NCBI GenBank assembly: GCA_024697065.1
Contig: JAILGE010000011.1
Coordinates: 1 to 64,000 of the forward strand
DNA: 64,000 nucleotides
Direction: 5' to 3'
Origin: Lachnospiraceae bacterium
Lineage (GTDB): Bacteria > Bacillota > Clostridia > Lachnospirales > Lachnospiraceae
Part shown: positions 25,284 to 33,974 of the stretch, piece after piece
Position numbering within the stretch: the stretch's first letter is position 1
Layout: each line of letters begins with the position of its first letter
Position numbers and translations under genes: made by a program
The notes under the pieces: model-generated
Told to the model about the DNA's origin: nothing
What the model saw: the letters and a program-made list of their open reading frames with translations, nothing else
Databases searched by the model: none

Positions 25284-26240
25284 ATGGGTAAGCCGATAGT
25301 AAGTCTTTGTATCCCGACTAAAAATGAAGTACTCAGATTAAAAAATACCATCGCCACTATAGTTGCGGAGAAATGCTTTATTAAGGGGGAGCTTGAGCTG
25401 GTGATCTCCGATAACTGTTCTGATGATGACACGGAAGCAGTGTGCAGAGAGTATGCTGAAAAATATGATAATTTCGTCTATAACCGTAACGTATCGGATA
25501 TCAAGGACAGGAATTTTCCGCGGGTAATGAGATGCGGAAACGGTATCTACAGAAAGCTGTCGAATACGTCCAACTGCTTTTGCCCCGGTAGCCTCGATCT
25601 TCTTGTTGAGTTGATTAAGAGCTGCCTGGATGAGAGACCCGTGATCATAACGAATCAGGAATTGGGACGTAGGGAACCTGATATAAAGGCCTGTACCACT
25701 ATGGATGATATTCTGAAAAAGATCAGTTATTATGTGACATGGATAGGCGAATTCGGACTGTGGGAGGATGACATTCCCTATCTCGATGAGACGGAGGAAG
25801 AATGTGATACAAATTTATGGCAGATCCCGACGCTTTTGAATTCTTTTAAAAGAAGGGGCGTATGTCTTATACTGACATATGACTGGATAAGGGTTCAGGA
25901 CAGAGATAAGAGTAAGATCTATGATACTTTTTTCCGGATCTTTTATAAAAATTATACCGAACATCTGAAGAAATATCTTATGTCGGGAGATCTGGGGGCA
26001 GAATGTTATGAATGGCTGGAGAAGGATCTTTTATATAATTTCCTGACGCCATGGATGATCAGATGCCAGCTGGATCAGTCGCGTATCGCCAAAGGCGAAC
26101 AGGACATGATAAGAGAAAAGGTTTTTGAAACCTATAAGGATAAGCCGTATTTTAATGAATACCTTGAGTTTTATGTGGCAGTCCTTAAGAAAAAAACATA
26201 TGATATGATGGTAGAGATACAAAACAAATTAAATAATTAA
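25284..26240 (+). CDS. GT2-like protein with a degenerate acidic motif
   Basis: 318 residues. N terminus is GT2-like (IVSLCIPTKNEVLRLKNTIA, LELVISDNCSDDDTEAVC). Where an acidic DxD/DDD is expected after the NG segment, the sequence reads KLSNTSNCFCPGSLDLLVEL, with Asn/Thr/Ser in place of the Asp residues, so catalysis by the usual metal-dependent route is doubtful. The C-terminal part resembles abequosyltransferase-like GT2 proteins in general shape only. It could be inactive, metal-independent or a partner subunit. Divergent from the GT-TPR gene at 25081; ribosome site AAGGAAAAAG. Confidence 0.7.
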   Translation: MGKPIVSLCIPTKNEVLRLKNTIATIVAEKCFIKGELELVISDNCSDDDTEAVCREYAEKYDNFVYNRNVSDIKDRNFPRVMRCGNGIYRKLSNTSNCFCPGSLDLLVELIKSCLDERPVIITNQELGRREPDIKACTTMDDILKKISYYVTWIGEFGLWEDDIPYLDETEEECDTNLWQIPTLLNSFKRRGVCLILTYDWIRVQDRDKSKIYDTFFRIFYKNYTEHLKKYLMSGDLGAECYEWLEKDLLYNFLTPWMIRCQLDQSRIAKGEQDMIREKVFETYKDKPYFNEYLEFYVAVLKKKTYDMMVEIQNKLNN

Positions 26241-26280
26241 AGCTTTATAAGAAATAATCCTATATGGGGGGAGTCACCAA

Positions 26281-26322
26281 ATTCCCCGGATCAGAAAAAA
26301 ATATCTCATTTGCGGAGGTATT
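26281..26322 (+). repeat. Weak copy of the hairpin-ribosome-site repeat
   Basis: ATTCCCC, TCAGA, ATCTC and GCGGAGGTA fall in the same order and spacing as in the 3.8 kb unit, and CTGAAAGAAAAC follows at 26327-26338 like the H2 edge. The H1 stem is gone. It precedes the rfbF-like gene, which has its own AGGAGG. Confidence 0.45.
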
Positions 26323-26362
26323 GATCTGAAAGAAAACACGGATGCTGTTGAGGAGGTTGAAG

Positions 26363-27139
26363 ATGAAAGTCGTATTGCTTGCAGGTGGTAAGGGAACAAG
26401 AATATCGGAAGAATCGGGATTCAGACCCAAGCCCATGGTAGAGATAGGTGGTATGCCCATATTATGGCATATCATGAAGGAATACAGCTATTACGGATTC
26501 CATAATTTTATCATCTGTGCCGGATACAAACAGCATATGATAAAGGAGTGGTTTGCGGATTATTTTCTTTCCACATCGGATGTTACTTTTGACTTCACCA
26601 GAGAGAATTCCGTTATCTATCATGACAAGAGGACTGAACCATGGAAGGTGACTATAGTTGATACGGGGCTGGAGACCATGACGGGCGGACGTATCAAGAG
26701 AATACAGAAATATATCGGAAACGAGCCGTTTATGATGACCTACGGCGACGGTGTAAGTGATATCAACATCAGCGAGCTCCTGGCATTCCATCAGAGACAC
26801 AAGAAGATGGCAACACTTACAACTGTTTTCCAGGAACAGCAAAAGGGAGTTCTGGATATCGATGAGGCCAATTCCGTAAGATCTTTCAGAGAAAAAGCTT
26901 CTGATGACAGCATTCCCATCAACGCCGGATATATGGTACTGGAACCTGAAATATTCGATTATATAGATGGTGATACTACTGTTTTTGAAAAAGGGCCTCT
27001 TCAGAAGATCGCTGAGGAAGGTGAATTAAAGAGCTATCCTCATCACGGTTTCTGGCAGTGCATGGATACTTTAAGAGAAGAGAAAGTGCTGGAACAGCTT
27101 TGGATGAGCGGAAATGCACCCTGGAAAAAGTGGGATTGA
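26363..27139 (+). CDS. rfbF: Glucose-1-phosphate cytidylyltransferase
   Basis: 258 residues. RfbF makes CDP-glucose from CTP and glucose 1-phosphate, the entry to 3,6-dideoxyhexose sugars. VVLLAGGKGTRISEE, then PKPMVEIGGMPILWHIMK and TYGDGVSDINI are the nucleotidyltransferase hallmarks, and the length fits. CDP-glucose dehydratase (rfbG) and later steps are not in the window, so the product may be used as such or the other genes lie elsewhere. I chose ATG 26363 (AGGAGG at 26351-26356) over the ATG at 26342. Convergent with the radical SAM gene, 9 bases apart. Confidence 0.9.
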   Translation: MKVVLLAGGKGTRISEESGFRPKPMVEIGGMPILWHIMKEYSYYGFHNFIICAGYKQHMIKEWFADYFLSTSDVTFDFTRENSVIYHDKRTEPWKVTIVDTGLETMTGGRIKRIQKYIGNEPFMMTYGDGVSDINISELLAFHQRHKKMATLTTVFQEQQKGVLDIDEANSVRSFREKASDDSIPINAGYMVLEPEIFDYIDGDTTVFEKGPLQKIAEEGELKSYPHHGFWQCMDTLREEKVLEQLWMSGNAPWKKWD

Positions 27140-27148
27140 TCCGGGGAT

Positions 27149-28243
27149 TCAGATACTGTCGATGATGATATCTTCCGGGGAACCGAAACCGGCCGGGCCG
27201 TGCTTCCATTTACACGGATCGCCGGGCTGTTTGCAGTAGGAACAGAATTCGATGGGGACATTTAACCGTCGCATGATCTTTTCGGTTGTGAGATCTGCTT
27301 CATTAAGAGAGAAGCTTCCGCTTTCGGGAAGCCGGTATTCGGTATAATATTCATTAAAATACTTTGTCAGAAAAGAAAATGCACACAGGCCCAATCTGTC
27401 ATCACGAAGCATCGTACAGTAACGCCATGTGCATTTTTTAAAACTGTCGGCAGCGTTCTGTGAGCCTGACGGATCGGTCACTTTGCTGAATTCACTTATC
27501 ATGGGAGAGACAAAATAGGGGATGTTTAAACTGTCGAGATGAGCAGTGACATCCGCCATCCTGTCTTTCATGGCGGGATAAAATGAAATATTCATCACTA
27601 TGCGGTTTTCCTTAATGGAGCGGATAAGAGCATCCGGCATTTTATTGACAAGTATGCCGTTGGTGACTATTTCTATCCTTGAATCGGGGAATATCTCCCT
27701 GTTCATGGCGATATATTTATCAAGCTCCGGATTGATAAGGGGCTCGCCGCCAAGGACTCTTATGAGACAGATGTTGTCTACATATTTTTTTAGACTTAAG
27801 AAACCGTTGCGGGTGCTTTCGAGATCCGAGAGAACATTTCCTTTTATCAGATTGGAATAATGCGAACAGGATGAGCAATTCATATTGCAGTTGTCCGCAA
27901 CCTGGTATTCAAGGTAAGAAAGTTCACGGCGTTCGAAGAATGGCGTTATATCATAATTCTGTGAGACATACCAGATATCATTCTCCGACACACCCAGTCT
28001 GAGAAAAGAATATGCAGTAGCATCCGCCTTGAGTTTTTCGCCGGGAGTTACATAGAAGTGATCGACCTTGCCGGAACGGTACAGAAGGATACCTTTTTCG
28101 TAGGAGAGAACCGGAAGCCCGGAGCACTCTTTATCCGTTGATTCGGTTGAGAGAAAACAAAGAATATCCTCGTCGGGAATGGTTCTTAAGATCTCATATA
28201 ACTGTTGCTCGGATTTGCCGTTTCCCGCGATTATTCCGCTCAA
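27149..28243 (-). CDS. Radical SAM protein in a glycosylation cluster
   Basis: 364 residues. A CX3CX2C cluster site (C119, C123, C126 in CNMNCSSC) plus LGGEPLINPELDKYIAMN and EIVTNGILV fit the radical SAM fold. The C-terminal region has more Cys pairs (KKCTWRYC, LGLC, FCSYCKQPGDPC) that may bind further Fe-S clusters, SPASM-like. The first 100 residues form an extra domain. Radical SAM enzymes of this kind occur among polysaccharide genes, with unknown sugar chemistry. Start TTG 28243 with AAAGGAG upstream. No partner peptide gene is visible. Confidence 0.82.
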   Translation of the reverse strand: MSGIIAGNGKSEQQLYEILRTIPDEDILCFLSTESTDKECSGLPVLSYEKGILLYRSGKVDHFYVTPGEKLKADATAYSFLRLGVSENDIWYVSQNYDITPFFERRELSYLEYQVADNCNMNCSSCSHYSNLIKGNVLSDLESTRNGFLSLKKYVDNICLIRVLGGEPLINPELDKYIAMNREIFPDSRIEIVTNGILVNKMPDALIRSIKENRIVMNISFYPAMKDRMADVTAHLDSLNIPYFVSPMISEFSKVTDPSGSQNAADSFKKCTWRYCTMLRDDRLGLCAFSFLTKYFNEYYTEYRLPESGSFSLNEADLTTEKIMRRLNVPIEFCSYCKQPGDPCKWKHGPAGFGSPEDIIIDSI

Positions 28244-28315
28244 GACTTTTCTCCTTTTGTGCGAATAACAGATGTTTTATACAATTATACATTATGTAAA
28301 AAAAAGGTCAAAGAC

Positions 28316-29485
28316 ATGCAGATATTTATAAAAGGCGGTAATATTCATTTGAATCTGTTTCTCGATGCCATGGCGGCCGGATGCGAAGATGGTGTTTTTT
28401 TGGATTACAGCAATAATGATAGTTTTACCAGAGAACTGATCAGACTGGATCCGGAGATAGATCATTCCACGAGGGTAATATGTTTCAATAATATAGGCGT
28501 GAGTGCAATTCTCCCGGGACATGATATGTTCTATTGGGCAGAAAAAGATGTTGAAGTGGTTGATATCCTGGTGGATCATCCGTTGTATTACTTTGAATCA
28601 TTTTCTATAGCATTATATATAAAACGCCTGAAATTCTATTGCGTGGACAGACATCAGGCCGGATCGATAGCGGAGAGTTTCCCTATATTAAAGGGCAGAA
28701 TAGGATTTCTACCCCACGGTGGTTTATCGGAAGAAGATGTCGATGTGATCAAGGGACTTGGCGAAAAGACATATAGAGGAAAAGCAGAAAAGAACATTGA
28801 CGTGTTATATCTCGGCACGGGTCATCGCATGGATGTGAATCATCCCGCAACCGGCATTCCGGGGATAGATGATAAAGAATTCTACGATATGGCATTTGAA
28901 TCTCTGATATCGGATCCGTATATGCAGGAAGATATAGCCGTCGGCCGGTATGAAAAGGAGAAGGGGCTGACGCTTAATGCGGCGGAGAGGATGACACTTA
29001 CCGCAGTATTGCTTAAGACTGTGCACTATACGGCATTGCATCATTTGAAAGAACAGATGATAGAAGCCTTGGCTGATGAGGGGATAAGGCTTGAGATACA
29101 TGGAGAAGGATGGGAAGATATCGCAGGAAAGCACAGGAATAATGTGACTTTAGGAGAGTATTTGGATCCCGTCTGCTGTCCGGCACTTATGGAAAGGGCA
29201 AAGATAGTGCTTAATTTCCATCCCTTCTTCTCGGAAGGTTCACATGAAAGAGTATTCGGCGCAATGAGATGCGGGTGCGTTTGTGTGAGCAGCAAAAGCA
29301 GGTATCTGGAGTCAAGATTCGAAGACGGGAAGGACATCATATATTACGATATAAGAGATCCTAAAGCATCGGCAAAGCGGATCAAAGAGCTCTTAACAAA
29401 TGAAGTTCTTCTTAAAGAGATCGCGGAAAACGGAAAAATGAAGACGGAAAATGACAGCTGGGCAGAACGCCTGAGATCACTGTGA
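28316..29485 (+). CDS. CgeB-like glycosyltransferase
   Basis: 389 residues. The C-terminal part (VLNFHPFFSEGSHERVFGAM, RCGCVCVSSKSRYLE, EDGKDIIYYD) is the GT-B donor lobe of CgeB/DUF3880-type enzymes and a distant relative of the 20675 product. The N-terminal acceptor lobe is less conserved. ATG 28316 follows AAAAGG at a good distance; the upstream in-frame extension overlaps the divergent radical SAM start and is not protein-like. Convergent with the next gene, 62 bases apart. Confidence 0.8.
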   Translation: MQIFIKGGNIHLNLFLDAMAAGCEDGVFLDYSNNDSFTRELIRLDPEIDHSTRVICFNNIGVSAILPGHDMFYWAEKDVEVVDILVDHPLYYFESFSIALYIKRLKFYCVDRHQAGSIAESFPILKGRIGFLPHGGLSEEDVDVIKGLGEKTYRGKAEKNIDVLYLGTGHRMDVNHPATGIPGIDDKEFYDMAFESLISDPYMQEDIAVGRYEKEKGLTLNAAERMTLTAVLLKTVHYTALHHLKEQMIEALADEGIRLEIHGEGWEDIAGKHRNNVTLGEYLDPVCCPALMERAKIVLNFHPFFSEGSHERVFGAMRCGCVCVSSKSRYLESRFEDGKDIIYYDIRDPKASAKRIKELLTNEVLLKEIAENGKMKTENDSWAERLRSL

Positions 29486-29547
29486 CCCCCGCATGATACA
29501 TATACCGGAAGCCTGTACAGGAAAGGGCGGAGGTAATCATATGATCT

Positions 29548-30939
29548 TTATGCAGGAAATATCTGTCCGCCGGGGAGCAGATATGAACCGTATTTTTCCA
29601 TCATCATATGTGAATTTAAAACAGAGTCGGAGTCTCTGTTTTTTATTATGATGAAATCAAAGCTCCTGCGGGGGAAGGGAAGCCGGTCATTATTTTCAAG
29701 GAAAAGAACCGTGGCGGAATCCAGTGAAAAAGATACGGCGGTCTCATCCGATTCAGCCCCAATTATAAAAGCGTTGGGGTATTTGTATTTAAGGCGTGAG
29801 ATAAAATCTCCCGTGCCGGCACCGATCTCTATAAGTCGGAAATGCATATCCTTGGGATCTGTCTGGGAAGGATATCTTTCTTTTAAAAGTTCTTCGATCT
29901 GCTTTTGAACCTCTGTCTCGGAATCTGATGTTTCCTGCCAGATCCTGCAGTCATAATTCCATTTACGTATAAAGCTTAGATGATTACGCTCATTGATTGG
30001 CTCCAGGTCAAACTGTCTGAAGCTCTTGGAGCCTGCATGATAAATATAGGAATTATGAACCAGCATTAGTCTGTATCCCTGCAGTCTGATACGAAGACAC
30101 AGATCGTTATCATCAAAATATCCGGGAAAGAACTGTTCATCAAAATATTCGGTGCGCTCAGGAATTTCAATACCGTTGTCATCTGTGATGATATATCTGA
30201 TCTGTTCCAGAACATCTCTCTTTATCAGCATCGCAAAGGCACTCAATATGCTCTTTTCCTCAATGGGATTGAGGGTGGGAATGTTGATGGAATTACCGTA
30301 TTCGATATATTCTTCTACCGATGCAACAGTATAATTAACAACAGTATCATTTGAACCATAGTTGGAAACAGCGCCTACAGCACCGATAAGGGGACTGCGG
30401 CAGAGTGCTTTTTGCAGGAAGCTTAAGGAATTGTGCAGCAGTCTCGTGTCATTATTGAGCAGGAAGATATCGCTCCTGGGTGAAGCGGCCCTGATACCGA
30501 CATTGCATCCTCCGGGAAACCCTGCATTCTTTTCCATGAGCAGGAGGAGCATGGCGAAGGGATAATCGTTTACATGATCGCAAAGCCATTGGTCGGAACC
30601 GTCTGAAGAAGCATTATCGATCACGATGACTTCTATGTCTTCTGCATTGCAGTGAGCCGCAATGCTATCCAGACAGTCTTTGGTAAGCTCGTATTGTTCA
30701 TAGGATACGATGATGACAGAGATCTTCGGATGAGATTTCCTGTTTTGATATCCGGTATTTTCGACACGTCTGAATTGTATATTGGCAGAGCTTACGGCTT
30801 CATCGGAGAAGCCCTTGTGAGAACCTGACGACAGCTCGTCACGGACGATGTCCTCCACCTGTTCGCGGGTGAGCTTCCCGGCGTATCTGGGATTGTTCAT
30901 TATATCTTCAACTATTTTATTGAACTCTGTATTGTCCAT
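29548..30939 (-). CDS. Fusion: GT2 glycosyltransferase plus methyltransferase-like domain
   Basis: 463 residues. After a helical lead (1-65) comes a rhamnosyltransferase-type GT2 (SHPKISVIIVSYEQYELTKD, VIVIDNASSDGSDQWL, LLNNDTRLL, FFPGYFDDNDLCLRIRLQGY), then a short class I SAM-methyltransferase-like domain (RLIEIGAGTGDFISRLKYKY, then SFDFIIIKN) that ends at the stop after about 95 residues, near the size of Methyltransf_11. It may methylate a sugar it transfers (inference). ATG with CGGAG at 8 bases. Last gene of a GH5-GT-GT operon. Confidence 0.83.
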   Translation of the reverse strand: MDNTEFNKIVEDIMNNPRYAGKLTREQVEDIVRDELSSGSHKGFSDEAVSSANIQFRRVENTGYQNRKSHPKISVIIVSYEQYELTKDCLDSIAAHCNAEDIEVIVIDNASSDGSDQWLCDHVNDYPFAMLLLLMEKNAGFPGGCNVGIRAASPRSDIFLLNNDTRLLHNSLSFLQKALCRSPLIGAVGAVSNYGSNDTVVNYTVASVEEYIEYGNSINIPTLNPIEEKSILSAFAMLIKRDVLEQIRYIITDDNGIEIPERTEYFDEQFFPGYFDDNDLCLRIRLQGYRLMLVHNSYIYHAGSKSFRQFDLEPINERNHLSFIRKWNYDCRIWQETSDSETEVQKQIEELLKERYPSQTDPKDMHFRLIEIGAGTGDFISRLKYKYPNAFIIGAESDETAVSFSLDSATVLFLENNDRLPFPRRSFDFIIIKNRDSDSVLNSHMMMEKYGSYLLPGGQIFPA

Positions 30940-30957
30940 ATCGATCTCCGTAATAAT

Positions 30958-32667
30958 TTATCCGGGAATTATAAGAGCCATACCGGTATCCGCTAACACA
31001 CATTCGGTATTCCCGCCGTCTGAGAGGGCTTTGCCCGAAAAAGTAAGCCCGGTGCCTTTATTATTTATGATACTTATCAGTTCGCTGTGGGGGATCTTCC
31101 ATGCCTGAAGATCCTTTTCTCTGGCAGGTTCAAGATAGAGATTATCCTGATCATGGAAAATGCCGCACCTGATCACGGAAGGAGAATAGTTGTGAAGAAG
31201 GTCAAAAAATTCTTTTATGGTCCTTGCATGATCGACATGGATCCGGTCTCCGGGTTTAAGGAAGGAGAGCAGAGGTGCTGTCGAATATTGAAGCACACTG
31301 CCCAGTATCTCTGTGCCGGATGTATTTCTGTCATAATCATCTGCTTCGAGTACAAGTATATTATCCGGGGATTCAGTCTCCCAGGTTCTTATCTGATCAA
31401 AGAGGGGAGATCTTTCCCATTCTTTGTGAGAAAGACAGACAAAGGTCACCATTACATGATCAAAGCCCACAGTCTGGTCTTTCAGCAGATTCATTGAAGA
31501 TCTCACTTTATCCTGATCGCTATCGGCATCGCATATAATGATATAGTTATGGAAAAAGGTCTTTTCCCCGCACCCTTCGCTTTTGAGCTTTGTCTTAAGA
31601 GCCGAGGCCCTGTCTGCCGAATATTTATGACCGGCTTTGTCTGCGGCTGTAAAGTGTGCGATGGCTGTCGGATAATCTCCAAAGCCTTCATATATACATC
31701 CGAGATTGTGATGGGGAAGTGCATCTGCCGCAGCGGTCAGATTATGTCTCGGAGCGGTGAGAGCTTTTTTGTAATAATATGCGGATGTCAGATACTTTCC
31801 TGCCTGAAGAGCAGCGAAGCCTAGCATTGTAAAGTAGTCTGCATAATCGTCTATGTAATCCGCATATCTGTCCAGTAAGAGGGCTTCCGAAGGCCGGCCT
31901 GAATCAGTAAGCGCATTGCCATAGTTAGTGATCATCATCTGAACATAGGTAAGTGTCGGATCTAAGGGAAGCTTAAGCCCCAGACTGTAATATTCGACGG
32001 CCTTATCCTTATCTGCCATCAGCGTACATGCCTGGCCTAACTGATAGAAGATATAGGGGTCATCGGGAAGATCCCTCTTCCTGTTTTCTTCCAGGTCTTT
32101 AAGAAGGAGCGACAGATCCCGCTCGCCTTTTTTCTTCTTTTGCTCCGGAGTCCCCAGATATCCGTCATGTGAAAAATACATGGGAAGGTGATAAGCGGAA
32201 GGCATGGAACCGTCACGCCTCACAGGTTGTTCATGGATGCTTCCGGTGTATTTAAAGAGTCGTCTGTCAAAGAGCCTTTCTACCCGGTCTTCATAGATCG
32301 TCTGCCCGCCATTTCCGTCATCGCAAAGGTTACGGCGGAGTATCTGCCCCAGAGCATCGGGATATCGCTCCATGAGAGAAAGGGCTTCATCTACGGATGA
32401 GTCTTCCTCAAGGTATTCATCACAATCCACGAAGAAGATCATATCTTCCGATGCCTGCTCCATGGCAAAGTTTCTGGCCGCGGAAAAATCATTTATCCAT
32501 TCAAAGAAAAAGACTTTATCGGTAAATTCTTTTGCAACGGCAACTGTATCATCGGATGAGCCCGTATCAACATAAACGATCTCCTGCCCGCATTTTTTTA
32601 ATGCGGGCAGGCAGGAACGTATGTGTGATGATTCATTTTTTCCGATGATACAAAATGAAAAATTCAC
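30958..32667 (-). CDS. GT2-TPR glycosyltransferase with a third, GT-like domain
   Basis: 569 residues. GT2 at residues 1-110 (FSFCIIGKNESSHIRSCLPA, VYVDTGSSDDTVAVAKEF, DCDEYL at 81-86), TPR-like helices at about 195-385 (YIFYQLGQACTLMADKDKAV), and a C-terminal part from about 390 that begins like another GT-A domain (HNYIIICDADSDQDKVRSSM) but lacks a clear acidic motif. GTG start at 32667 lies 3 bases after the GH5 stop, with GGAG inside the end of that gene, so translation is coupled. Substrate unknown. Confidence 0.83.
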   Translation of the reverse strand: MNFSFCIIGKNESSHIRSCLPALKKCGQEIVYVDTGSSDDTVAVAKEFTDKVFFFEWINDFSAARNFAMEQASEDMIFFVDCDEYLEEDSSVDEALSLMERYPDALGQILRRNLCDDGNGGQTIYEDRVERLFDRRLFKYTGSIHEQPVRRDGSMPSAYHLPMYFSHDGYLGTPEQKKKKGERDLSLLLKDLEENRKRDLPDDPYIFYQLGQACTLMADKDKAVEYYSLGLKLPLDPTLTYVQMMITNYGNALTDSGRPSEALLLDRYADYIDDYADYFTMLGFAALQAGKYLTSAYYYKKALTAPRHNLTAAADALPHHNLGCIYEGFGDYPTAIAHFTAADKAGHKYSADRASALKTKLKSEGCGEKTFFHNYIIICDADSDQDKVRSSMNLLKDQTVGFDHVMVTFVCLSHKEWERSPLFDQIRTWETESPDNILVLEADDYDRNTSGTEILGSVLQYSTAPLLSFLKPGDRIHVDHARTIKEFFDLLHNYSPSVIRCGIFHDQDNLYLEPAREKDLQAWKIPHSELISIINNKGTGLTFSGKALSDGGNTECVLADTGMALIIPG

Positions 32668-32670
32668 GTT

Positions 32671-33690
32671 TTACTCCATCCACATTTTAATGAGCTTGTC
32701 GTATATTGGAGCATAGTGCTCATCTGTCAGACCGAAGTCCATCTTCTTGTATGTCCAAAGTGCAAATCCGATATCGTATTTCTTAAATACTTCATTAACA
32801 TCGACAAACCATCTGCAGGTATCTTCTATGGGAGCTCTGTCTATAACACCGAATTCGCCGCAATAGAGCCCCACACCTGCTGCTTTGGCAGCGGTGATGG
32901 CTTCGTTGATCATTTCTTCGATGAATTCAGAACCCATGGTACATGCTTTGGATTCTCTGGCAACATCTCCCTGGAATCCGAGTCTTTCGGACTTATCGGT
33001 GTAGTAGCTCATGGTTTCCGGATAGAATATGTCTTCATCCGGATCCATACCCTTAACCCAATATGCTTTCTGATGAGTGAAAATGAGTGGTTCATAAAAA
33101 TGGAACGTAAAGAGCACGTTTTTATCGACAGGTTTTTCAAGGAGTTTCAGTGTCTTAACACTGTTCCAGTGGATACCTCCGTAGATGATAAGAGTGTCCC
33201 TGTTAACCTTTCTGATAGCTTCGACAGATTTGGAGATCAGTTCATTCCAGAGATCTGCATTTTCCTTTTCAACGACTTCGTTAAGAAGCTCAAATGCCAC
33301 ATGGGGATATTTCCCGTATTTCTCTGCTATCTTTGTCCAGAGCTTTAAGAATCTTTCCTTAAGATCCTCTCTTGTAAAGAGATTGTTCTTTTCGCTGTCT
33401 CCGGCATCATTAAAGTCATAACCGGGAGCTTTATGAAGGTCAAGAATGATGGAGAGACCTGCGCTGCCGGCCCATTCAACAGCCATGGTCACATACTTTA
33501 TCCATGCGGTATTTTCGCTTCCGTCTTCATTCTCGAAAATGTTATAGTCAACGGGAAGCCTTACATGATCAAAGCCTGCGGCGGCAATTTTCTTTATATC
33601 ACTTTCTGTGATGAATTCTTTAAAGTGATCTTCATTGTAGTCACATTGCGATAAAAATCCCCCAAGATTGACACCTCTTTTAAGCTTCAT
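32671..33690 (-). CDS. GH5 endoglucanase-like glycoside hydrolase, no signal peptide
   Basis: 339 residues. KRGVNLGGFLSQCDY, HVRLPVDYNIFE, the general acid in FELLNEVVEKE and the nucleophile Glu in LYCGEFGVID are the GH5 cellulase pattern; the usual fold length is matched. There is no signal peptide, lipobox or binding module, so the enzyme should work in the cytoplasm on small beta-glucans or glycan intermediates. It starts at ATG 33690 (GGAGGAAGG upstream); the longer frame is not protein-like. First gene of an operon with two glycosyltransferases, 3 bases from the next start. A TATAAT on the same strand lies at 33761-33766. Confidence 0.9.
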   Translation of the reverse strand: MKLKRGVNLGGFLSQCDYNEDHFKEFITESDIKKIAAAGFDHVRLPVDYNIFENEDGSENTAWIKYVTMAVEWAGSAGLSIILDLHKAPGYDFNDAGDSEKNNLFTREDLKERFLKLWTKIAEKYGKYPHVAFELLNEVVEKENADLWNELISKSVEAIRKVNRDTLIIYGGIHWNSVKTLKLLEKPVDKNVLFTFHFYEPLIFTHQKAYWVKGMDPDEDIFYPETMSYYTDKSERLGFQGDVARESKACTMGSEFIEEMINEAITAAKAAGVGLYCGEFGVIDRAPIEDTCRWFVDVNEVFKKYDIGFALWTYKKMDFGLTDEHYAPIYDKLIKMWME

Positions 33691-33974
33691 ACCTTCCTCC
33701 TGATCTCTTAAAGTGTTTTGACTCATACACGCCAAAACAGCAACCATTAACCCCAGGAATATTATATCAGATTGGGGATGCAAAGCGAATGATACGCGAT
33801 GATGCAAAAAAAAGAAAAAAATTAAAAAATTCCCATAAATTACCGGAGGCAGGTCCGTATATATAACAGCGGAGGAAAATAACGGCTGGTGAAACGGCAA
33901 ACAAAAAACAGACGCGCAAACAAATTATAAAAACACGTTGTAAAAAGCTAAACAGAAAAAAGGGAGGCATTAAT

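Noticed and set aside
28205-28315. Upstream extension of the CgeB-like gene
   Set aside because: It would overlap the divergent radical SAM start and its ribosome site; ATG 28316 has AAAAGG.
32716-33348. 210-codon open frame antisense to the GH5 gene
   Set aside because: GH5 motifs on the minus strand are certain; the other frame has no ribosome site or domain pattern.
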